This document shows positions 6,232-9,944 of a stretch of 9,944 nucleotides of DNA, piece by piece (position 1 is the first letter of the stretch; each line of letters starts with the position of its first letter). The stretch is from Anaerolineae bacterium. GTDB lineage: Bacteria; Chloroflexota; Anaerolineae; Anaerolineales; Villigracilaceae. Location: assembly GCA_003158885.1 (NCBI GenBank), contig PMLN01000003.1, positions 1 through 9,944 on the forward strand, written 5' to 3'. Position numbers and translations under genes: made by a program. The notes under the pieces are model-generated. The model saw only the letters and a program-made list of their open reading frames with translations. It had not been told where the DNA came from and searched no databases.

Positions 6232-7067
6232 AGGCGCAGTGTCTCGATCTGACCCACCAGGCGTTCGTGGTCGCCGGCAGGCACGGTCACGATATTCGTG
6301 TGTGTTCCCATCAAACGAGCGAACATGACTTCCTGATCCGGGCTTGTCTTGAGAACGATGTAATTCACGCCGTCGCGGGTAAAACGAACACCGGCAATAT
6401 CAGGCGTATGATTTGGATGAATGACGCGCCGCATTTCCAGCACTGGCAAATGCCCGGCTTCCAGTACATTGAGAATTCCCTGGTAGCGCAACTCGTCTTG
6501 TGAGAGCTGGTCCTGACCTGCGGCGCTGGCCGTAGCCTGGACGTTGTCCAGAATGTTCCTTACGGCTTCCGCGACGCTGGCGCGATCAGTGGTCGCCGCT
6601 CCCGTGATAAGGGCGCGCAATACCGGAACCATTTCGCGGAACTTCGACTTGCCGACCTGATCCCACCATTCCGCGACCGGCTTGCCGGAATTGGCTTCCA
6701 GCCAGGGGAAGATGATGTCGCACAGAGCGCGGGTATCCGAGAGTTCAGCCGTGGAAATCCCGACATCGGCGGCGATCTCCTCAAGGCTATGATAGTTGCC
6801 CGGGAACACGCCTACCAGCCCTTCCTGATCGATCTCATGCAGCGTTTGTCCACGCTCCAGAATGGTCGCCAGATCGAAACCGTTGAGCAGTTGCAGGACG
6901 CGGACTTTGACCATGGCGCGCTTTTCCAGAGCCGTCCACTGCTGCCCATCGGTTTCCTGGTTGATCGCATTTGCGGCGGCCTGTTCCAGTGAGCTGTGCA
7001 AGTCGCGCAGGACATCGGACAATTCTGAGTTGGTGCTTGGAGATATGGCTAACTGAGACGATGGCAT
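6228..7067 (-). CDS. Unknown protein upstream of the helicase, possible HTH; initiator or loader candidate
   Basis: The product has 279 aa and no family I can name. A mostly helical N-terminal half contains an HTH-like stretch at 94-114 (SLEEIAADVGISTAELSDTR), followed by a helical region with paired aromatics (AEWWDQVGKSKFREM). A low-complexity Ala/Gln linker lies near 177-190, and a predicted alpha/beta C-terminal domain runs from about 195 to 279 (YQGILNVLEAGHLPVLEMRR, GVNYIVLKTS, NIVTVPAGDHERL). There is no Walker motif, so it is not a DnaC/DnaI-type ATPase. The ATG at 7067 has GGAG seven bases upstream and overlaps the previous gene by 19 nt. Direct coupling to the helicase through ATGA suggests replication initiation, origin binding or helicase loading. 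That role rests on context only. Confidence 0.75.
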   Translation of the reverse strand: MPSSQLAISPSTNSELSDVLRDLHSSLEQAAANAINQETDGQQWTALEKRAMVKVRVLQLLNGFDLATILERGQTLHEIDQEGLVGVFPGNYHSLEEIAADVGISTAELSDTRALCDIIFPWLEANSGKPVAEWWDQVGKSKFREMVPVLRALITGAATTDRASVAEAVRNILDNVQATASAAGQDQLSQDELRYQGILNVLEAGHLPVLEMRRVIHPNHTPDIAGVRFTRDGVNYIVLKTSPDQEVMFARLMGTHTNIVTVPAGDHERLVGQIETLRL

Positions 7068-7513
7068 AGTTTGCTCCGATCTTGAAGTGAAATGACAACC
7101 GTAGAATGGCCGATAGGCATCTGGGGGCGATGCAGAACGATTGCGGATATTCCATCGGGTTCATTGGCGCGCGTCCATTCGTCCATGTGATCCCACCACT
7201 TCCGGACTGTCTTGGATGCCTCGACGGATCTGGTAACGCCCATGTGCGGGAGCTTGAGCAGATCTTCCAGGCGGAAGCAGAACAAATCCGCCAGGAGCAG
7301 CTCGGACTTCCCGGCCAGCATGCAAGCCGGCACTTTGAGGCGGGACTTCACGTCAATGATGAGTTTCACATTTTTGTCATACGAAATATCCGGACCTTCG
7401 CGGCCTAAGACCGGAATTCGATGCAGGGGAGAAGTTATCTTTCCGTTATCGGAAAGTAGCTGGGTAAGGTAAGCCGCGACGTTGCGCTCCACGCTTCTTG
7501 GGCGAGATTTCAT
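7049..7513 (-). CDS. PD-(D/E)XK nuclease resembling archaeal-type Holliday junction resolvases
   Basis: The product has 154 aa. The active-site pattern is visible at the start: E9 in RSVERNVAAYL, D42 in GREGPDISYD, then LIIDVKSR with D54-V-K56, followed by a hydrophobic strand (ELLLADLFCFRLEDLL). The spacing E...D...DxK on a small alpha/beta protein is that of Hjc-like resolvases and related phage endonucleases, although Asp replaces the more usual Glu before the Lys. The likely substrate is branched DNA from replication or recombination. The ATG at 7513 has a strong GGAGG four bases upstream. A hairpin lies between this gene and the secreted-protein gene before it. The gene contains copy 2 of the palindromic element. 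PD-(D/E)XK is well supported; resolvase rather than another endonuclease is inference. Confidence 0.72.
   Translation of the reverse strand: MKSRPRSVERNVAAYLTQLLSDNGKITSPLHRIPVLGREGPDISYDKNVKLIIDVKSRLKVPACMLAGKSELLLADLFCFRLEDLLKLPHMGVTRSVEASKTVRKWWDHMDEWTRANEPDGISAIVLHRPQMPIGHSTVVISLQDRSKLCHRLS
7440..7456. repeat. 17-bp palindromic element, copy 2
   Basis: TTTCCGTTATCGGAAAG is the exact reverse complement of 4634-4650. Together with C7439 it forms 7-bp arms (CTTTCCG/CGGAAAG) around TTAT. It lies in the 5' part of the resolvase-like gene and encodes different residues (LSDNGK) from copy 1 (VSVIGK), so protein conservation does not explain the identity. Confidence 0.7.
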
Positions 7514-7531
7514 GATGCCTCCGGGGGAAGT

Positions 7532-7560
7532 AATCTCCCCGCTTTCACGGGGAGATTTTT
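7532..7560 (+). terminator. 10-bp hairpin with T-run on the + strand, between operon genes
   Basis: AATCTCCCCG (7532-7541) and CGGGGAGATT (7548-7557) pair perfectly around a 6-nt loop. On the + strand the stem runs directly into Ts to 7560, an intrinsic-terminator shape facing against the operon. On the minus strand no U-run follows. There it sits between the secreted-protein stop and the GGAGG of the nuclease gene. On the minus-strand RNA the GGGGAG arm could instead pair with the CUUCCCC just before that ribosome site, giving competing structures. It may block antisense transcription, process the mRNA or tune translation. Confidence 0.6.
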
Positions 7561-7566
7561 GTTCAA

Positions 7567-8490
7567 TTAGGGAACGGGCACAGGCAGTGCGCCCATGTTC
7601 CAGGTGGTGGTGTACCCCAGCGAATAAACCAGCGTCACGTAGCCGTCCTTATTGCCCACAGGATCGTGGATCTTGGCGTAGGTTCGATAAGCATTGGGGA
7701 CGTATGCCGTGACGGTCATGGACGCTCCAGGCTGAAGGATTTCCAGCGAAGAACTGTTGAAGTCCGGCTGAGTGCGCACATAAAGCGCAGTGGTCGCGAC
7801 CGCATCTATCGGCAATGTCGGAAAGTGCGCAAGGTACTGATCTTCAATCCACAAGCTGCCCGGGTCAGAGCCGCTGATCTTCAGTCCATCGCCCTTGTAG
7901 AGCAGCGGAATGTATTCCGCACCGTTGACCGTCACCAGGGGCCAGGTGGTGTATTTCATATTGGTTTGGCGCCCAAGATACGCATCGGTCGCATTGAGGA
8001 TGTTTGCGGCGTTGTTTGGGTTGTAAGGAATTGTGGCAATTTCGTCCCAGCAGGCGCCGGCACGGTATTTCATGTTGATGATCCACAGCATGTTCCCAGG
8101 GAAGGTATCCACGCCCAATTTATTGCCGTTGAAGAACGTCCCGTCGGACGCGTTGTGGAGGTAATTCCACATGCTCCCATTGAGCTTTGCCATGGCCGCT
8201 ATGACCGTCGGTGATAATTGGATGTATTCGGTGTCATGCGTCCAGGATGTCAGATTGAGAATGCGCTGCGGAAATGTGGTTGCCGGGTAGCCGTAGGGTT
8301 CGTGCGGCGGCCAATGAGGAAAATTGGGAATGTAGATGGTCCAATCCTTGGACGTTTGCGGAAATGGAGCTACACGTGCATAGTGTGGGCCGGTAAAAAC
8401 GCAGGCGGTATCTGCGCGTGCGTCAACTTGCGGCACAGCGAAGGAGAACAGCGCCGCGATCGCCAGGACGATCAAAAGAACCTTCTTCAT
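7567..8490 (-). CDS. Secreted protein with C-terminal SH3-like domain
   Basis: The 307-aa product starts with a clear Sec signal peptide: MKK, a hydrophobic core at 4-19, and a likely signal peptidase I site after ARA at 24-26. The mature part has only two Cys (C30 and C147), suitable for a disulfide, and many Trp, Tyr, Pro and Asn. The middle part (27-230) is unrecognised. From about 232 to 291 it resembles a bacterial SH3 domain (ALYVRTQPD, LQPGASMTVTAYV, YAKIHD, KDGYVTLVYS), a module often found in cell-wall or surface proteins. No catalytic lysin motif is seen. The ATG at 8490 has GAGG about 4 nt upstream. It is the second gene of an operon otherwise devoted to DNA metabolism, an unexpected place for an exported protein. 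Lysogenic conversion, superinfection exclusion or a host-envelope function are possible. Confidence 0.8.
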   Translation of the reverse strand: MKKVLLIVLAIAALFSFAVPQVDARADTACVFTGPHYARVAPFPQTSKDWTIYIPNFPHWPPHEPYGYPATTFPQRILNLTSWTHDTEYIQLSPTVIAAMAKLNGSMWNYLHNASDGTFFNGNKLGVDTFPGNMLWIINMKYRAGACWDEIATIPYNPNNAANILNATDAYLGRQTNMKYTTWPLVTVNGAEYIPLLYKGDGLKISGSDPGSLWIEDQYLAHFPTLPIDAVATTALYVRTQPDFNSSSLEILQPGASMTVTAYVPNAYRTYAKIHDPVGNKDGYVTLVYSLGYTTTWNMGALPVPVP

Positions 8491-8515
8491 GTAACCTCGT
8501 TTCTAAGATTTGGGC

Positions 8516-8869
8516 TTACGAAACTTCGGCGAGCAGGGCATCGAATACGTTGGTATCATCCTTGGTGCCGAAGTTATCCACGGTGCGGACTTGAGCGACA
8601 TGTTCCACCTCTACCTTTTCGCTCATGAGATTTCTGAGCCGGTACACCAGAAGCCCGAAAGGTTTCTGTTCCCCGACCGGCATGGAGTAAATCGCTTTCT
8701 GAAGAGTGGGCTTGCAATTCTGACAGTTGGCCGTGCACTTCCTTGCCAAAGTCATGGGGGTGCAGTAATATCTGCGTACCTGGGCCAGCAACGCGGCTTC
8801 ATGGAGATTTCTTTTGACGAGCTCTGGTTTTTGAAGCATTCCGAAAAATACTCTGTTGTTGATGATCAT
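8516..8869 (-). CDS. Hypothetical Cys-cluster protein, first gene of the leftward operon
   Basis: The product has 117 aa, no family recognised. The ATG at 8869 has GAGG five bases upstream and lies about 53 nt after the predicted start of the leftward transcript. A cysteine group at C36, C45, C49 and C52 (the last three in KCTANCQNC) could bind zinc or an iron-sulfur cluster. The rest is helical, with a basic N-terminal half and an acidic C-terminal tail (VDNFGTKDDTNVFDALLAEV). As the first gene expressed from the lysis-lysogeny-type control region, it may be a regulator or an early host-takeover protein; this is inferred from position only. Confidence 0.72.
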   Translation of the reverse strand: MIINNRVFFGMLQKPELVKRNLHEAALLAQVRRYYCTPMTLARKCTANCQNCKPTLQKAIYSMPVGEQKPFGLLVYRLRNLMSEKVEVEHVAQVRTVDNFGTKDDTNVFDALLAEVS

Positions 8870-8896
8870 ATCGCCTCGGAATAAGTATTGCCCGAA

Positions 8897-8926
8897 TGGA
8901 ACGCAACTGGCGTTCTGATTGGAACG
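8897..8926. promoter_or_regulatory. Candidate operator: three alternating GAACG/CGTTC half-sites
   Basis: GGAACG occurs at 8898-8903 and 8921-8926, with CGTTC at 8911-8915 between them. This gives two overlapping inverted repeats at the predicted transcription start of the leftward promoter. A dimeric repressor bound here would block the operon. The GAAC to GTTC spacing does not match the Bacillus LexA box. Confidence 0.4.
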
Positions 8927-8928
8927 TC

Positions 8929-8957
8929 ATTGTACCACCCGGGTTTTTGTGCGTCAA
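8929..8957 (-). promoter_or_regulatory. Main leftward operon promoter
   Basis: On the minus strand TTGACG (8957-8952) is followed by a 17-nt spacer and TACAAT (8934-8929), near-consensus sigma70. The start would be near 8922, giving a roughly 53-nt leader before the first gene at 8869. It is divergent from the HTH regulator promoter, as in temperate-phage control regions. No equally good promoter was noticed between the operon genes. Confidence 0.8.
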
Positions 8958-8982
8958 GTAGCACCTATGGGGGTTTGTGCGT
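8941..8982. promoter_or_regulatory. Candidate regulator operator: direct repeat in the divergent region
   Basis: TTTGTGCGT occurs at 8946-8954 and again at 8974-8982, each preceded by GGG (with two extra Ts in the first copy). The first copy covers the leftward -35 box; GTGC (8949-8952) and GCAC (8961-8964) also form a short inverted repeat there. The second copy lies upstream of the regulator promoter. Such sites suit an XRE-type protein controlling both promoters. Binding is untested. Confidence 0.45.
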
Positions 8983-8999
8983 GTTAGCTTCCAAATGTA

Positions 9000-9008
9000 T
9001 GGTATAAT
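9000..9008 (+). promoter_or_regulatory. Extended -10 promoter of the HTH regulator
   Basis: TGGTATAAT (9000-9008) has the TGn extension and a perfect -10. No good -35 lies at the usual distance. The start would be near 9015, leaving a leader of about 12 nt that contains GGAGG (9017-9021) before the ATG at 9027. Confidence 0.7.
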
Positions 9009-9026
9009 TTCCGGCTGGAGGACACC

Positions 9027-9443
9027 ATGCTACAGACCTTACTGAAGGATGAAGCTCGTAAGCGCGGGTGGAGTTCACGACAAATGGCAGAAGCAATAGG
9101 GACGTCCCACACTACCATTTTGCGCGCACTCCGAGGAGAATTGATCGACCTGGATACGATTATCAAGATCGCCGACTTTCTGGATGTGCGTGCATCAACC
9201 CTATTGGATGGGTTCGGCAAGAAGGATACCCTCGTGGTCCGGGTCGCAACCGTGGTTGAACATGTACCGGGTCTTGCCAAAATCCTGGAGGAGGCATCCG
9301 CTGCCGTTGATGCCGGCGCTGCCGATGATGGCCTGATCGAGGACATTGTTTCATACGCCGCGTACAAACTTAATGCCTCCGGAGGCCATCATGAAAAGCA
9401 ACACGGCAGACTTTCTAAGGCGGGTAGACCAACAGATAAATAG
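9027..9443 (+). CDS. XRE-family HTH regulator, likely repressor of the leftward operon
   Basis: The product has 138 aa. Residues 1-60 form a Cro/CI-type HTH domain: the helix pair SSRQMAEAIGTSHTTILRAL at 16-35, then DLDTIIKIADFLDV at 41-54. The remainder (65-138) has a predicted amphipathic stretch (TLVVRVATVVEHVPGLAKIL) and an acidic helix, with no LexA/CI-type self-cleaving peptidase core, so induction by autocleavage is not expected. Release could instead come through an ImmA-type peptidase, and such a gene lies at the left end of this window, though far away. The start is set by GGAGG five bases before the ATG. The gene is transcribed away from the operon, sharing a 157-nt control region, the usual layout for a repressor. 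Its 3' end overlaps the next gene by 53 nt. Confidence 0.85.
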   Translation: MLQTLLKDEARKRGWSSRQMAEAIGTSHTTILRALRGELIDLDTIIKIADFLDVRASTLLDGFGKKDTLVVRVATVVEHVPGLAKILEEASAAVDAGAADDGLIEDIVSYAAYKLNASGGHHEKQHGRLSKAGRPTDK

Positions 9444-9663
9444 AAATCGCAACATATGGAGATCACAGCAAGTGCTGATCGCTGCGAGCTATATTGTCTT
9501 CAGCGTGATGTGGGAACTGTTTTCAAGAAGAGTGATCTCTCTCTTATTTCAACACTCCGCCCTTGAGCAAACGATCATGCTTGACAGGGGTTGGGCGTTT
9601 CTGGCAGTGACGGCAATCTTCGTCGCGCTGTACGCAAAGTACTACCATGCCCGACCTATTTGA
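9391..9663 (+). CDS. Small two-helix membrane protein
   Basis: The product has 90 aa from the ATG at 9391, chosen for the GGAGG six bases upstream; a longer frame start inside the regulator gene has no ribosome site. Residues 1-25 are polar and basic (RRVDQQINRNRN). Two hydrophobic segments follow, about 27-44 (VLIAASYIVFSVMWELF) and 67-83 (GWAFLAVTAIFVALYAKYY). By charge distribution both ends may be cytoplasmic. It overlaps the HTH gene by 53 nt in another frame, so the two are co-transcribed and likely expressed in the lysogen. Small membrane proteins beside phage repressors often act in superinfection exclusion, which is a possibility here. Overlap with a regulator also fits other modules, such as toxin pairs. 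Confidence 0.72.
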   Translation: MKSNTADFLRRVDQQINRNRNIWRSQQVLIAASYIVFSVMWELFSRRVISLLFQHSALEQTIMLDRGWAFLAVTAIFVALYAKYYHARPI

Positions 9664-9665
9664 CG

Positions 9666-9694
9666 TTGCCGGTTTTTAGTTCCTCGGTTATAAT
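9666..9694 (+). promoter_or_regulatory. Sigma70-type promoter upstream of tRNA-Gly
   Basis: TTGCCG (9666-9671), a 17-nt spacer and TATAAT (9689-9694) begin right after the membrane-protein stop. The start would be near 9701. The transcript would pass about 150 nt of leader before the tRNA. A 54-codon frame from the ATG at 9709 reads into the tRNA, lacks a ribosome site and is not called. Confidence 0.65.
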
Positions 9695-9784
9695 AGCGCA
9701 ACTTGCGAATGGAATACCAACACTCCAAGCGGAACAGAGACCCTCATTTATGGCTCTCTCCGGCGCGGAAATGGCTTAAAAAAG

Positions 9785-9849
9785 CACCCCCCATGGGTGG
9801 ATCGCAAATAGGTGTTACACGTTTATGCCCACCCATATGTGGGCATAAA
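9785..9849 (+). promoter_or_regulatory. Leader with competing hairpins just before the tRNA
   Basis: TTTATGCCCAC (9822-9832) and GTGGGCATAAA (9839-9849) form a perfect 11-bp stem with a 6-nt loop, ending three bases before the tRNA. Alternatively ATGGGTGG (9793-9800) is complementary to CCACCCAT (9829-9836), which would disrupt that stem; a third small pair is CACCC/GGGTG at 9785-9789 and 9795-9799. Only TTTG follows the long stem, so termination would be weak. It may end upstream transcription, guide tRNA 5' processing or act as an attenuator. Confidence 0.55.
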
Positions 9850-9852
9850 TTT

Positions 9853-9924
9853 GCGGGCGTAGTACAGCGGTAGTACGTCTCCTTGCCAAGGAGAAGGTCG
9901 TGGGTTCGAATCCCATCGCCCGCT
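9853..9924 (+). tRNA. tRNA-Gly (anticodon GCC)
   Basis: The cloverleaf is complete. The acceptor stem is GCGGGCG (9853-9859) with CGCCCGC (9917-9923) and discriminator T9924. The D arm is GTAC/GTAC (9862-9876). The anticodon stem TCTCC/GGAGA holds the loop TTGCCAA with GCC at 9885-9887. The variable loop is 5 nt. The T arm is GTGGG-TTCGAAT-CCCAT (9900-9916). The 3' CCA is not encoded. It may be a host gene marking a prophage edge (tRNA genes are common integration sites) or phage-borne. No second copy of its 3' end is seen in the window and no integrase lies beside it. Confidence 0.97.
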
Positions 9925-9944
9925 CTGGATGAGGATTGCAAACC

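Noticed and set aside
7666..8214. 182-codon + strand open frame
   Set aside because: It is antisense to the signal-peptide protein and has no recognisable features or start signals.
8899..8915. LexA/SOS box (GAAC...GTTC)
   Set aside because: The 9-nt spacing between GAAC and GTTC does not fit the Bacillus-type box, which has four.
9709..9873. 54-codon + strand frame starting 8 nt after the promoter start and ending inside the tRNA
   Set aside because: It has no Shine-Dalgarno, unusual composition, and reads into the tRNA gene.
9853..9924. Attachment site at the tRNA 3' end
   Set aside because: No second copy of the 3' segment occurs in the window and no integrase gene is adjacent, so an att call cannot be supported.
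9744..9941. Minus-strand frame of 65 codons containing GDGIRTHDLLLGKETYYR
   Set aside because: This peptide is the antisense translation of the tRNA-Gly, a well-known false protein.

Overview
The window looks like the early/replication region of a temperate bacteriophage or prophage, joined on its left to a more AT-rich accessory segment. Consensus sigma70-type promoters, strong Shine-Dalgarno sites and a bacterial tRNA-Gly show a bacterial setting. The sequence alone does not fix the phylum.

Layout, right to left. At the right end is a tRNA-Gly(GCC) (9853-9924), preceded by a consensus promoter and a leader with two competing hairpins. To its left, on the + strand, are a small two-helix membrane protein (9391-9663) and an XRE-type HTH regulator (9027-9443) with an extended -10 promoter. 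The 8870-9026 interval is a divergent control region. It holds the regulator promoter, a near-consensus leftward promoter (8957-8929) and several short direct and inverted repeats that could be operators. From the leftward promoter a tightly packed minus-strand gene run reaches 1332: a small Cys-cluster protein, a secreted SH3-like protein, a Holliday-junction-resolvase-like PD-(D/E)XK nuclease, an unknown protein with a possible HTH, a DnaB-family helicase, an unknown small protein, a Cas4-like nuclease, a Sak4-like RecA-fold ATPase, and then small accessory proteins (a Lar-like zinc ribbon, an all-alpha MazG/DUF1599-like protein and hypotheticals). Stop/start overlaps and short gaps make co-transcription likely.

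How it works together. The helicase with the upstream unknown protein would make a replication module. The Cas4-like nuclease with the Sak4-like ATPase looks like a phage recombination pair (exonuclease plus annealase/recombinase). The resolvase-like nuclease would process branched intermediates. The Lar-like and DUF1599-like proteins suggest dealing with host restriction or nucleotide metabolism. The secreted SH3-like protein is out of place in such an operon and is a lysogenic-conversion candidate.

The left 1.3 kb is AT-richer. It holds a truncated IS1595-type transposase with its own near-perfect, apparently leaderless promoter. Next comes an XRE-ImmA/IrrE metallopeptidase gene with a GTG start that runs off the window. 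The transposase promoter and the main leftward phage promoter share a 12-bp sequence. A 17-bp near-palindrome occurs twice, about 2.8 kb apart, inside unrelated genes of the operon.
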